From an uncultured Coriobacteriaceae bacterium (GTDB lineage: Bacteria; Actinomycetota; Coriobacteriia; Coriobacteriales; UMGS124), in NCBI GenBank assembly GCA_900539345.1, contig UQBS01000040.1, forward strand, positions 1 through 27,181: a stretch of 27,181 nucleotides of DNA. The letters run 5' to 3'. The notes below the pieces were generated by a model. That model ran no database searches, had not been told where the DNA came from, and saw nothing but the letters and a program-made list of their open reading frames with translations. The translations under genes were made by a program, and so were the position numbers. Positions 14,758 through 23,263 of the stretch are shown here, piece by piece. Positions within the stretch are counted from its first letter, which is position 1. Each line of letters starts with the position of its first letter.

Positions 14758-16074
14758 CTACATGGCCTTCTTCTTGAACTTGAACCTGATGGGCGTACCG
14801 GTAAGGTCGAAACGGTCGCGGATGCGGTTCTCGAGGAAGTGCTCGTAGTTGGGGGTAACAAGCTCGGGCATGTTCACGAAGATGGTGAAGATGGGCGGCT
14901 TGTTGCCCGTCTGCGTGATGTAGTTCATCTTGAGGCGCTTCGTGCCCTTCGTCACCGTGTGGCCGAACTCGCGCAGCTCGGTGAGGAGCTTGTTGAGCTG
15001 CGGGGTCGGGATGACCTGGCGACGGTGGGCGTCGGCGGTGTTCACAGCGTCCCACACGCGCAGGCAGGAGCGACCCGTGAGGGCGGAGATGCGCACCACG
15101 GGGGCGTAGGAGACGAAGTGAAGGCGCTCGGCCACGTCGTTCTCGAGCTCCTCGCGGCGCTCGGCGGTGTCGACGAGGTCCCACTTGTTGAGCAGGACAA
15201 CGACGGCGATGCCGTTGTTGTGCGCCATGCCGGCGACGCGCTGGTCCTGCTCGGTGACGCCGATGGTGGAGTCGATGACGATGAGGGCCACGTCGGCACG
15301 CTCGATGGCGCGCTCGGCACGCACGCAGGAGTAGAACTCCAGGTCCTCGTTGATGACGGTGCGCTTGCGCATACCGGCGGTGTCGATGAGGCGGTACTTG
15401 ACGCCCTCGTGCTCGACGAGCGTGTCGACGGCGTCACGGGTGGTGCCGGCCACGTCGCTCACGATGGAGCGCTGCTCGCCGCAGAGGCGGTTGAGCAGCG
15501 AGGACTTACCGGCGTTGGGGCGGCCGACGATGGCGACGCGGATGAGGTCCTCGGGGATCTCCTCCTCGGTGGCCTCGGGCAGCGAAGCCACGACGTCGTC
15601 GAGGATGTCGCCCACGCCGTTGCCGTGCTGGGCGCTGATGGGGTACGGGTCGCCCAGGCCCAGGCTGTAGAACTCGTAGGCGTTGGCGTCCTGCAGGACG
15701 GAGTCGCACTTGTTGACGGCCAGGAAGACCGGCTTGTCGGTGCGCTTCAGGATGCGGGAGACGGCCTCGTCCTCCTCGGTGACGCCGGTCTTGCCGTCGA
15801 CGAGGAAGATGATGGCGTCGGCCTCGTTGATGGCGAGCACCGCCTGGTCGCGAATCTTGCTCTGGAACGCATCCTCGGAATCGCCGACCTCGATACCGCC
15901 GGTATCGCACAGCGAGAACTCGGTGCCGTTCCAGTCAGAATCATGGAACGTCCTGTCACGGGTGACGCCCTCGGTCTCGTGCACGATGGCCTCGGGACGC
16001 TGGGAAACACGGTTGACGAACGTGGACTTGCCCACATTGGGCCTGCCCACCACTGCAACGACAGGCTTTGTCAT
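14758..16074 (-). CDS. der: Ribosome biogenesis GTPase Der (EngA)
   Basis: Der is an essential double GTPase for 50S subunit assembly. The 438-residue product contains two tandem G domains: the first with GRPNVGKS (10-17), DTGG (57-60) and NKCD (121-124), the second with GRPNAGKS (184-191), DTAG (231-234) and NKWD (296-299). A KH-like C-terminal domain follows from about 350 to the end, finishing in a basic KFKKKAM tail. ATG at 16074 is preceded by AAGGAGG. It lies 48 nt after the DUF512 gene, an association seen in many Gram-positive genomes. Confidence 0.98.
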   Translation of the reverse strand: MTKPVVAVVGRPNVGKSTFVNRVSQRPEAIVHETEGVTRDRTFHDSDWNGTEFSLCDTGGIEVGDSEDAFQSKIRDQAVLAINEADAIIFLVDGKTGVTEEDEAVSRILKRTDKPVFLAVNKCDSVLQDANAYEFYSLGLGDPYPISAQHGNGVGDILDDVVASLPEATEEEIPEDLIRVAIVGRPNAGKSSLLNRLCGEQRSIVSDVAGTTRDAVDTLVEHEGVKYRLIDTAGMRKRTVINEDLEFYSCVRAERAIERADVALIVIDSTIGVTEQDQRVAGMAHNNGIAVVVLLNKWDLVDTAERREELENDVAERLHFVSYAPVVRISALTGRSCLRVWDAVNTADAHRRQVIPTPQLNKLLTELREFGHTVTKGTKRLKMNYITQTGNKPPIFTIFVNMPELVTPNYEHFLENRIRDRFDLTGTPIRFKFKKKAM

Positions 16075-16122
16075 GGGTGAACCTCCTTGAGAAAAAACAT
16101 ACGTGCGTTCAGGGTACCACGC

Positions 16123-17544
16123 TCAGAGCGCTTCGAACGCGCGTTTGATGCCTTGGGGCACCGCGGTCACGAAAAAGCCCCGAGCACCGCGGTCCTCGAG
16201 CGCGTGGATAAGCTCATCGGCCGTGACGCCGTCAAGCGTGAGGCGGTCGGCGTTGAGCATGATGTCGGGCAGCCATACGACGGCGTGCGACAGGTCCTGG
16301 GGCAGCTGTGCTAAAACGTCGCAGGCACACAGAAGACCCGTGACGTTGACGTTGCCCCCGAAGTAGTCGTTCTCCACCGCCACGACCTCGCAGCGGCCCC
16401 CGACGGGCAGGGCAGAGACGAAGTCGCGCACCACATGCGCGCTCGCGCAGCCCGAAACGAGCAGCACCCGCTCCCCTGCCGCCTCGAGGCGTCCCGCGGC
16501 CGCGCGGATGGGGCCGAGCGCCTCCTCATCGGCGAGCAGGTCGGCGGCCTCGTCGAGAAACGAGCGCACCATGCCGATGCCGTCGTAGTACTGGGGATAG
16601 CCGTCGTACTCCTCGGCGCAGGGCGGCTCGGTGCGCGCCATGAGGTAGAACTCGTCGGCGAGCTGGTAGCGCGTGCGACCCGTGGCCTTGCGGTTGCGCA
16701 GCTGGTAGGGCCGCACGGCGTCGATGACGGCCTGGGCGCGGACCGGCTCGTTGAACGACTCGGTGAACGTGTCCTGGTGGCGCGTGAAGCCCAGAGGCAC
16801 GATGCCCAGCGAGGTGATGAGCGGGCGGGCCTCCACGAAGTCGAGCGTGCGCACGAGCTCCTCGCCGTCGTTCTCGTTGGGGCACAACACGATCTGCGCG
16901 TGGACCTCAATTCCGCCTTCGAGAATCTGCTCGAGGGCATCGAGGCCGCGCTGGGCGTTCTTGCCCATGAGACGGGTGCGCACGTCGGGGCTCACTGCGT
17001 GCAGCGACACGTTGAGCGGCGACAGGGCGTGCGAGACGATACGTTCGACGTCGTCGTCGGTGAGGTTCGTGAGCGTGACGAAGTTGCCCTGGAGAAAGGA
17101 CAGGCGGTAGTCGTCGTCGCGCATGTAAAGCGTGCGGCGCATGCCGCGGGGAAGCATCTTCATGAAGCAGAAAAGGCAGTTGTTGCGGCACAGGCGCATG
17201 CCGTCGAACACCGCCCCGTCAAAGGAGATGCCCCAGTCCTGGCCCCAGTCGCGCTCGATGTGGCACTCGAACTCGAACTCGTCGGGCGTGTCGGGGTTGG
17301 CGATGCCCTCAAGGTCGACCTCGGGGCCGTCGGCCTCCCAGTCCCAGTCGATCATGTCGCGCAGCTCCACGCCGTTCACGTGCGACACGATCATGCCGGG
17401 CTCGAGACCCTCCAGGGCGGCGGGGCTGCCGGGCTCGACCTCGAGCACCGTGGCGCCGCGCCAGCGGGTGCGCCCACCGGGACGCGCCGCCTGGCCCTTG
17501 ATCAGCTCGCTTGTCTGCTCGTACGGGATGCTCGCGTCAGCCAT
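16123..17544 (-). CDS. DUF512 protein: PDZ-like domain plus radical-SAM-like domain
   Basis: The 473-residue product has an N-terminal PDZ-like domain (about 31-65, with EPGSPAALEGLEPGMIVSHVNG) and then a central domain with three clustered cysteines, CRNNCLFCF (Cys119, Cys123, Cys126), the CxxxCxxC arrangement of radical-SAM [4Fe-4S] enzymes. A C-terminal DUF512 domain follows. The family is conserved next to der but its reaction is unknown. ATG at 17544 follows GAGGAG and overlaps the ispH stop by 8 nt (ATGGCTGA), so translation is coupled to ispH. The soluble PDZ-like domain in front of a radical-SAM core is an uncommon arrangement, suggesting a peptide or protein substrate. Confidence 0.88.
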   Translation of the reverse strand: MADASIPYEQTSELIKGQAARPGGRTRWRGATVLEVEPGSPAALEGLEPGMIVSHVNGVELRDMIDWDWEADGPEVDLEGIANPDTPDEFEFECHIERDWGQDWGISFDGAVFDGMRLCRNNCLFCFMKMLPRGMRRTLYMRDDDYRLSFLQGNFVTLTNLTDDDVERIVSHALSPLNVSLHAVSPDVRTRLMGKNAQRGLDALEQILEGGIEVHAQIVLCPNENDGEELVRTLDFVEARPLITSLGIVPLGFTRHQDTFTESFNEPVRAQAVIDAVRPYQLRNRKATGRTRYQLADEFYLMARTEPPCAEEYDGYPQYYDGIGMVRSFLDEAADLLADEEALGPIRAAAGRLEAAGERVLLVSGCASAHVVRDFVSALPVGGRCEVVAVENDYFGGNVNVTGLLCACDVLAQLPQDLSHAVVWLPDIMLNADRLTLDGVTADELIHALEDRGARGFFVTAVPQGIKRAFEAL

Positions 17545-18382
17545 GCGAAATCTCCTCGAGGCGCTCCACCACGCCTGCCACCTGGTCGGCCGGGGTGGAG
17601 GCGCCGGCGGTCACGCCGATGGTGGCAGCGCCGGCAAACCATGCCGGGTCGAGCTCGTCGGGCGTCTCGATGTGGTGGGTGTTGTCGCAGCGCTCGTGGC
17701 ACACGAGGAAGAGCCTGCGCGTGTTGCCCGAGTTCTTGCCGCCCACGACCACCATGGCGTCGGAGCGCGATGCGAGCTCGGCGGCGGCGCACTGGCGCTG
17801 CAGGGTGGCCGAGCACACGGTGTTGAACACGCGCAGCTCGCGCACGCGCGGCAACAGGGCCGCGACGACCTCATCGAGGAAGGCCTGGGTCTGCGTGGTC
17901 TGCACCACAATGCCCACGCGGCGCTTGATTGCGACGTCGGCAAGTTCCTCGGCGCTGGAGACCACAAGCGCGTCCTTGCCGGCACGCGCCAGGATGCCCT
18001 CCACCTCGGGGTGGCCCGCCTCGCCGAGCACAAGCACCTGGTAGCCCTCCTGCGCAAGGCAGGCGGCGGCGTCGTGGGCCTTCTTCACGTGCGGGCAGGT
18101 AGCATCCACCACATGCAGGCCGAGGGCCTGGGCGTCCTCGATGACCTGAGGCACCACGCCGTGGCTGCGAATGACGAGCGTGGCCGAGGCCGGCGCCTCA
18201 TGCACGTCTTCGATGGCGTCGACGCCGCGACTTGCAAGGTCGCTCACGACGATGGGGTTGTGGATGAGGGGCCCGAGCGTGCAGACCGTACCGCCCTGGG
18301 CGATGCAGTCCTCAACGATGTGCAAGGCGCGCTCCACGCCGTAACAGGCGCCGGCGAAACGTGCGGTCTGAATCTCGGCCAT
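17537..18382 (-). CDS. ispH: 4-hydroxy-3-methylbut-2-enyl diphosphate reductase IspH
   Basis: IspH is the last enzyme of the MEP pathway and makes IPP and DMAPP. The 281-residue protein has the three cluster cysteines Cys13 (GACYGVERA), Cys96 (DATCPHV) and Cys190 (NTVCSAT), the substrate histidines His41, His74 and His124, and the catalytic Glu126 in GHPEVEG. ATG at 18382 is preceded by GGGAAGGGG; a longer frame to 18412 runs into the plsC stop and is rejected. It lies between plsC and the DUF512 gene; many clostridia have rpsA next to ispH here, which is absent. DMAPP made here is the donor for MiaA. Confidence 0.97.
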   Translation of the reverse strand: MAEIQTARFAGACYGVERALHIVEDCIAQGGTVCTLGPLIHNPIVVSDLASRGVDAIEDVHEAPASATLVIRSHGVVPQVIEDAQALGLHVVDATCPHVKKAHDAAACLAQEGYQVLVLGEAGHPEVEGILARAGKDALVVSSAEELADVAIKRRVGIVVQTTQTQAFLDEVVAALLPRVRELRVFNTVCSATLQRQCAAAELASRSDAMVVVGGKNSGNTRRLFLVCHERCDNTHHIETPDELDPAWFAGAATIGVTAGASTPADQVAGVVERLEEISHG

Positions 18383-18411
18383 GTCGGCCCCTTCCCTTAC
18401 GGTGGCGCCCA

Positions 18412-19185
18412 CTACTTCGAAATCTGGGAGCGAAGCTCGCCGCGCATGGCGTAAACGCGCTCCATGCCCTGCGTCTCAAGCGCGGCGGCCTTCTCCTTGC
18501 GGCCCTCACCAGGCATGTCTGCCAGGCGCATCGGCTCGCCGAAGAGCACGCGCACGCGCGAGGGGCGCGGCAGCTTGTAGCGCTTGTTGGGGTTGATGCG
18601 CTCGGTGCCGTCGATGGCGACAGGCACCACGTCGGCTCCGGACATCAGGGCGATGAGCGAGAAGCCGCCAAAGACCTCGGGACGCGCCTCAGGGTCCCAG
18701 ATGCGCGTGCCCTCGGGGAAAATGAGCACGTTCTCGCCTCGCTTCAAGGCAGCGATGGCGCGCTTGATGGCCTTGGTGTCGGCCGTGCCGCGCTTGAGCG
18801 GGATGGCGCCCACGCGGGCGAAGAACCAGGAGACAAACTTGTTCTCGTCAAGCTCGCTCTTGTACAGCGGGCGCATGTGCTCGCCGCTCACGCCGGCATA
18901 AGCCACCAGGAAGGCCGGGTCGAACATCGAGGCATGGTTGCAGATGAAGACGCGGCCAAGCTCTCCGGTGGGCCTTCCGTTCTTGCAGAACGGCAGCTTG
19001 CCCGAGACCGACCAGCGCCAGTACAGCTTGCCGAAGCCCAGCACCACGCGGTATGCGAAGGCGCTGAAGAAACGCGCCCTGCGGGGCCACTCGGCAATGG
19101 GCATGTCGAAGTACTTCTCGGTGGTGGATGGCTGAGGCTTCTTTTCGGGCTGGGGCTTGATGTTTGCGGAATCGCTTGCGCTCAT
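18412..19185 (-). CDS. plsC: 1-acyl-sn-glycerol-3-phosphate acyltransferase
   Basis: The product adds the second acyl chain to lysophosphatidic acid, giving phosphatidic acid. The 257 residues contain the catalytic NHASMFD box (His84, Asp89), GAIPLKRG (126-133) and FPEGTR (156-161), the standard PlsC motifs. An N-terminal Pro/Lys-rich segment of about 30 residues precedes a likely membrane-associating region (about 40-60). It starts 3 nt after the cmk stop codon, consistent with the frequent cmk-plsC-ispH order. With PlsY and GpsA it completes the phosphatidic acid route encoded in this window. Confidence 0.93.
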   Translation of the reverse strand: MSASDSANIKPQPEKKPQPSTTEKYFDMPIAEWPRRARFFSAFAYRVVLGFGKLYWRWSVSGKLPFCKNGRPTGELGRVFICNHASMFDPAFLVAYAGVSGEHMRPLYKSELDENKFVSWFFARVGAIPLKRGTADTKAIKRAIAALKRGENVLIFPEGTRIWDPEARPEVFGGFSLIALMSGADVVPVAIDGTERINPNKRYKLPRPSRVRVLFGEPMRLADMPGEGRKEKAAALETQGMERVYAMRGELRSQISK

Positions 19186-19188
19186 GGT

Positions 19189-19869
19189 TTATGCCTCCTG
19201 CGCCTGGGCGGCGTCAATCAGATCCTCAACAAGGCGCACCACGTCGGCAACACCCAGGCTCGAGGAATCGATGTGCACCGCGTCCTCGGCGGCTACGAGG
19301 GGCGCGGTGGCGCGGGTGGAGTCGGCGCGGTCGCGCTCAACGATGCGGCGATAGATGTCCTCCTCGCAGGCCTCGTCGGCGCCGAAGCGCTGCGTGTTCT
19401 GCACGCTGCGACGATGCGCACGGGCATGGGCATCGGCCGTGAGGAAGACCTTGACCTCGGCGTCGGGGAAGACGACGGTGCCGATGTCGCGGCCCTCGGC
19501 CACCACGTCGGCGGCACCTGCGAGCTTGCGCTGGAGCTCGACCATGGAGGTGCGCACGGCAGGGACGCTCGACACCGAGCTCACGGCAGCGTCGACGCGC
19601 GGCGTGCGAATCTCGCTCGTCACATCGCGCCCGCCAACCAGCACGCGCTGACCGCCGTCGGCGGCTGGGACGAAGGCAAGCTCAATCGACTCGGCGATGA
19701 CGGCCAGGGCGGCCTCGTCAGCGAGGTCGACGTCGCCCTCCAGGGCGAGCAACGCGACGCTACGATACATAGCGCCCGTGTCGAGGTAGACGAACCCCCT
19801 GCCCTGCGCAACAGCCTTGGCAACCGTCGACTTGCCCGCTCCAGCAGGGCCGTCGATTGCAACCTTCAT
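19189..19869 (-). CDS. cmk: Cytidylate kinase
   Basis: Cmk phosphorylates CMP and dCMP using ATP. The 226-residue product has the P-loop GPAGAGKST (7-15), YLDTGAMYR (about 28-36) for substrate binding, and the EGRDIGT motif followed by the helical lid. ATG at 19869 follows TTGGAG by about 7 nt; the TTG at 19881 lies inside that ribosome binding site and is rejected. A small AGGCG/CGCCT hairpin lies in the 79-nt gap to rluB. It heads the cmk-plsC-ispH-DUF512-der group. Confidence 0.97.
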   Translation of the reverse strand: MKVAIDGPAGAGKSTVAKAVAQGRGFVYLDTGAMYRSVALLALEGDVDLADEAALAVIAESIELAFVPAADGGQRVLVGGRDVTSEIRTPRVDAAVSSVSSVPAVRTSMVELQRKLAGAADVVAEGRDIGTVVFPDAEVKVFLTADAHARAHRRSVQNTQRFGADEACEEDIYRRIVERDRADSTRATAPLVAAEDAVHIDSSSLGVADVVRLVEDLIDAAQAQEA

Positions 19870-19948
19870 GTCTAACTCCAATCTTTATTGTCTAGGCGAA
19901 AAGTTCCGCCTTGTCTTGCACATCAACACTTAAAGGCTCTAGTTGAAC

Positions 19949-20791
19949 CTACGACTTCTTAAGACTGCGAGGATCAACGCCCGGGCGCGTGCCTGTGTAG
20001 CGGCCCGTCTCGGTGGCCTTGCGCAGGGCCTCGACCTCGGCGGCGTTAAGCAGCCTCCACTTGCCCACAGGAAGCCCGGCGGCGGTGATGGGGCCGAAGC
20101 TCACGCGGTTGAGGCGGAAAACCGGGTGCCCCACATAGGAGAGCATGCGCTTCACCTGGCGCTTGCGGCCCTCGTGCAGCACAACCTCGACCAGGTCGTC
20201 GCCGGCGTGCATGGAGGGATCGCACACGTCGCGGCCTTCAAAGTCCGAAAGCGTGCGCACCTCGGCGGGGGCAGTCATGCCGTCGTCGAGCTCCACGCCC
20301 TCGCAAAGCCTCTTCACGTCGAAGGGCGAGAGCCTGCCTGCCACGCGGGCATGGTAGGTCTTGTCCACGTGTGTGCTGGGATGCAGCAGGCGCGCGGCCA
20401 GCTCACCGTCGGTCATGAAGAGCAGCACGCCCGTCGTGTCCTGGTCGAGCCTGCCCACAGGGAAAAGCCCCGGGTAGCGGTCGGTGGGCACAAGCGAGGC
20501 CACCGTGGGGCGGCCATAGGGGTCGTCCATGGTGGTCAGGCAGCCCTCGGGCTTGTTGAGTACGAGGTAGACGTTACCGTCAGAGAGGCTCACAACGCGG
20601 CCGTCGACGGTGACCACGTCCACGAGCGGGTCGACCTTGGTGCCCAGCTCGGTGGCGACCTGACCGTTCACGCAGACGCGTCCGGCGGTCATGAGGTCCT
20701 CAGAGCCCCTTCGGCTTGCAGCGCCGGCACGGGCAAGGAACTTCTGCAGGCGCATGGGGACGATGCGCTCTTCATTCTCAGGCGTTTGCAT
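19949..20791 (-). CDS. rluB: 23S rRNA pseudouridine synthase RluB-type
   Basis: The product isomerises a uridine of 23S rRNA to pseudouridine. It has an N-terminal S4 RNA-binding domain (about 13-60, MRLQKFLARAGAASRR) and the RsuA/RluB catalytic domain with GRLDQDTTG (113-121, Asp116 catalytic) and the ending GRKRQVKRM. The start at 20791 is one nt after the scpB stop codon (TAATATG), giving 280 residues; a frame extending to 20953 would overlap scpB and is rejected, and Met13 at 20755 is the alternative. The scpA-scpB-rluB-cmk order is typical and supports RluB over RsuA or RluE. Confidence 0.93.
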   Translation of the reverse strand: MQTPENEERIVPMRLQKFLARAGAASRRGSEDLMTAGRVCVNGQVATELGTKVDPLVDVVTVDGRVVSLSDGNVYLVLNKPEGCLTTMDDPYGRPTVASLVPTDRYPGLFPVGRLDQDTTGVLLFMTDGELAARLLHPSTHVDKTYHARVAGRLSPFDVKRLCEGVELDDGMTAPAEVRTLSDFEGRDVCDPSMHAGDDLVEVVLHEGRKRQVKRMLSYVGHPVFRLNRVSFGPITAAGLPVGKWRLLNAAEVEALRKATETGRYTGTRPGVDPRSLKKS

Positions 20792-20792
20792 A

Positions 20793-21473
20793 TTACTCGT
20801 CGTCTCCGTTCGTGTCGGGGGCGTCCTGGGCGGGTTCGAGGCCAGCGTCTTCACCCTCGTCCTCGGCGTCGTCTGCCGCCTGGGCAGACATCTTGGCACC
20901 AAGGCGCTCGCTGATGAGGCGCCTTGTCTGCTCGTCAGGCGCGAAGTCTTCAAGGGGCGGCAGGTCGTTCAGGTCGTGCAGGCCAAAGCGCTCAAGGAAG
21001 GCCTTCGTGGTGCCAAACGTGGAGGCACCGGCCCCCTCGCGATGCGTGAGCTCGCGCACAAGGCCCTTATCGATGAGCGAGGCAATGGCGCTGTCGGAAC
21101 TTACGCCACGCACCGCGCGCACGCCGTCGCGCGTGGCCGGCTGCGTGTAGGCAATGACGGCAAGCGTCTCAAGCGCGGCAGCGGAAAGTTTGCGGGTGTC
21201 CCATGACTTCACGAAGGCGCGGACCACCTCGTCGTGGCTGGGGTGCGTGTAGAGCCTCCAGCCGCCGGCCACGTAGCGCAGCTGGAAGCCGCGGCCCAGC
21301 TCGGCATACTCGGCGGAGAGGTCCTCGAGCGCCGCCTTGACCTCATCACGGCCGCAGCCGAGCATCTCGGCAAAGACGGCGGTCTCCACGGGCTCGGTGG
21401 CCACAAGCAGCAGCGACTCGAGCACCGAACGCATGTCGTCGGTCTCCAGGGCCTTCAGGGCTTCAAACCCCAT
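20793..21473 (-). CDS. scpB: Segregation and condensation protein B
   Basis: ScpB dimers bind the kleisin ScpA in the SMC condensin complex that compacts and segregates chromosomes. The 226-residue product contains tandem winged-helix domains (about 10-165) with the SAAALETLAVIAYTQP region typical of ScpB, and a long acidic, disordered tail. The start ATG at 21473 follows GGGGGAGG by 7 nt; a GTG at 21479 overlapping the scpA stop (GTGA) is the alternative but lies too close to that site. Coupled to scpA upstream and rluB downstream. Confidence 0.95.
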   Translation of the reverse strand: MGFEALKALETDDMRSVLESLLLVATEPVETAVFAEMLGCGRDEVKAALEDLSAEYAELGRGFQLRYVAGGWRLYTHPSHDEVVRAFVKSWDTRKLSAAALETLAVIAYTQPATRDGVRAVRGVSSDSAIASLIDKGLVRELTHREGAGASTFGTTKAFLERFGLHDLNDLPPLEDFAPDEQTRRLISERLGAKMSAQAADDAEDEGEDAGLEPAQDAPDTNGDDE

Positions 21474-21475
21474 GC

Positions 21476-22279
21476 TCACTCCTCCCCCGACGCCGACAGC
21501 TCGCCCAGAGGCGCGGCGTCGAGTGTCTTCTCATGCGACGTGATGGTGATGTCGCCAAATAACTCTTCTTGCTCCAGACCCACGATGTCGCGTTTTCCCA
21601 GCTCAAGCAGGGCAAGGATGCTCACGACCTTGTTCTGGGTGGAGGGGTTGTCCTCCACGAGCTCGCTGAACAGCATGCGCTGGCGGGCGCGCACCACGGT
21701 GTCAACCTCCACGACGCGCTCCTCAAGCGGCATGCGCTTGGCGGCGATGTGCTCGCTTTGCAGCAGCACGAGTTCGCGGCGCCCCAAAAAGCGCGCACAG
21801 GTGCGGGCGAGCTGGTCGAGCGTCACGCCCTTGAGGAAGTCGGGCGCGGCGTCACGAAAGCGCTCGTCAGGGCCGATGGTGCGCGGGTGCATCTTCGACT
21901 CGGCGAGCATGCGTGACTCAAGTGCGGCGGCCGCCATCTTGTAGGTGCGGTACGCCATGAGCCTGGCCACGAGGACATCGCGCATCTCGTCGGCCGTGAG
22001 GTCCTCGTAGCCGTCGTCGAAGTCTTCCTCAGAAGCATCCTCCACGGGATCGCCCTGCACGAGCGCCGCGGCTTTGAGGTCGAGCAGCGTGGCGGCCACG
22101 AGCACGAAGTCGCTTGCCACCTCGAGGTCCACGTCGGGCATGTTCGCGACCTCGGCGAGGTACTGGTCGGCCACCGCGGAGACGCTCACGGTGCCGATGT
22201 CGATCTTTTGACGCATCACCAGCTGAAGGAGCAGGTCAAACGGTCCCTCGAAGCCAGCGACGGAAACACGGTACGCCAT
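21476..22279 (-). CDS. scpA: Segregation and condensation protein A (kleisin)
   Basis: ScpA is the kleisin subunit that bridges the SMC heads. The 267-residue product opens with the family signature FEGPFDLLLQLV (about 10-21) and keeps the N-terminal helical bundle, an acidic middle (EEDFDDGYED, about 95-105) and the C-terminal winged helix. ATG at 22279 gives MAYRVSVAGF; TTG at 22285 is less likely. Its ribosome binding site AAGGCGAG overlaps the stop codon of the M50 protease gene, 12 nt upstream. Its stop overlaps scpB. Confidence 0.96.
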   Translation of the reverse strand: MAYRVSVAGFEGPFDLLLQLVMRQKIDIGTVSVSAVADQYLAEVANMPDVDLEVASDFVLVAATLLDLKAAALVQGDPVEDASEEDFDDGYEDLTADEMRDVLVARLMAYRTYKMAAAALESRMLAESKMHPRTIGPDERFRDAAPDFLKGVTLDQLARTCARFLGRRELVLLQSEHIAAKRMPLEERVVEVDTVVRARQRMLFSELVEDNPSTQNKVVSILALLELGKRDIVGLEQEELFGDITITSHEKTLDAAPLGELSASGEE

Positions 22280-22291
22280 ACGCAACTCGCC

Positions 22292-22975
22292 TTAGGGAAC
22301 GAGGACGTTCAGCAGGGCATAGGCCGTGTGCTTGAGGTACCAGCCCAGCGGGTCCCACGGCGTGACCATGGGAACGAGGAACAGCAGGGCAAGCAGGATG
22401 AACATGGAGTACTGCTTCACCTTGTAGAACTTCTCCATACCTGCCGGCGTGAGGAACGCGGTCACGATGCTCGCGCCGTCAAGCGGCGGCAACGGGATGA
22501 TGTTGAAGAAGAGCAGCACAAGGTTGATGAGGCAGTAGTAGTAGCCGATGCGGTAGACCCAGATGAGCGCCTCGACCATGCCCATTGACATGGTTGGCGA
22601 GACCACGGCCTGCACGATACAGCAGACGGCCGCGCCCACAAGCGCCTGGGCCAGGTTGCTGGCAGGACCGGCGAAGGCCACGATGAGCTCGCCGCGCTTG
22701 CGATCCTTGAAGTACATGGGGTTGTACGGCACGGGCTTGGCGTAGGCAAAGATGGGGCCGCCGATGAAGCTCATGATGAGCGGCAGCAACACCGAGCCAA
22801 CGGGGTCGAGGTGCTTGGCCGGGTTGAGCGAGAGCCTGCCGGCACGCTTGGCCGTGGGGTCGCCCAGACGATAGGCGGCGTAGCCGTGCGAGATCTCGTG
22901 CACCATGATCGAGAAGACGATGCACGCGAGCTCAATCAATACGATAAGAATGCGTTCAGGCGTCATGGAGCTCAC
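22292..22975 (-). CDS. Site-2 protease family (M50) membrane metalloprotease
   Basis: The 227-residue integral membrane protein has about five or six hydrophobic segments, the zinc motif HEISH (His26, Glu27, His30) in the first helix region, and the distal NIIPLPPLDGA motif (158-168, Asp166), the hallmarks of the short, PDZ-less M50 branch near YwhC/SREBP site-2 proteases. The substrate is unknown. The GTG start at 22975 overlaps the preceding gene's stop (GTGA) and follows AAGGGGG by 9 nt; ATG at 22966 is the alternative. Placement just upstream of scpA is common in Gram-positive bacteria. Confidence 0.92.
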   Translation of the reverse strand: MSSMTPERILIVLIELACIVFSIMVHEISHGYAAYRLGDPTAKRAGRLSLNPAKHLDPVGSVLLPLIMSFIGGPIFAYAKPVPYNPMYFKDRKRGELIVAFAGPASNLAQALVGAAVCCIVQAVVSPTMSMGMVEALIWVYRIGYYYCLINLVLLFFNIIPLPPLDGASIVTAFLTPAGMEKFYKVKQYSMFILLALLFLVPMVTPWDPLGWYLKHTAYALLNVLVP

Positions 22976-23262
22976 TTGACGACCCCCTTAAGGAAATGCA
23001 GCAAACGGGCAAGCAGGAAGAATGCAACGGCAAGCAGCGCAAAGTCGGTGCGGAACACCCCGCCGAAAGGCGAGGCCACCACACCCCAGAAGCACAGGGG
23101 CGCCGGGATGAGCTGCGTAATGGAAAGCGCCAGAGGCGCCACATGCAGGGCAAGGGCCACCTGGGTGGACAGGAGCGAGGCGCACAGCAGAAGAAGCACC
23201 AGGCTCACGGCCATGCAGATGCAGCTCAGCACATAGAGAACTGCCCTCACGACGCCGGCCAT
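22972..23262 (-). CDS. Small three-helix membrane protein, unknown
   Basis: This 96-residue product is almost entirely hydrophobic, with three probable membrane helices (about 6-31, 35-63 and 73-93) and short, weakly basic ends (LKGVVK). I recognise no family. ATG at 23262 is well placed after CAGGGGAA, 1 nt past the ABC-F stop codon. It overlaps the start of the M50 protease gene by 4 nt (GTGA). The tight coupling on both sides argues that it is a real gene. A partner or modulator role for the protease is possible but only inferred. Confidence 0.72.
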   Translation of the reverse strand: MAGVVRAVLYVLSCICMAVSLVLLLLCASLLSTQVALALHVAPLALSITQLIPAPLCFWGVVASPFGGVFRTDFALLAVAFFLLARLLHFLKGVVK

Positions 23263-23263
23263 G

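Noticed and set aside
14839..16080. Plus-strand open frame of 413 codons opposite der
   Set aside because: It mirrors Der and carries no motif or ribosome binding site of its own.
18361..19875. Plus-strand open frame of 504 codons opposite plsC and cmk
   Set aside because: It is antisense to two genes with catalytic motifs and its product resembles no family.
20792..20953. N-terminal extension of RluB
   Set aside because: It would overlap the 3' end of scpB in another frame and is low-complexity; the S4 domain starts after 20791.
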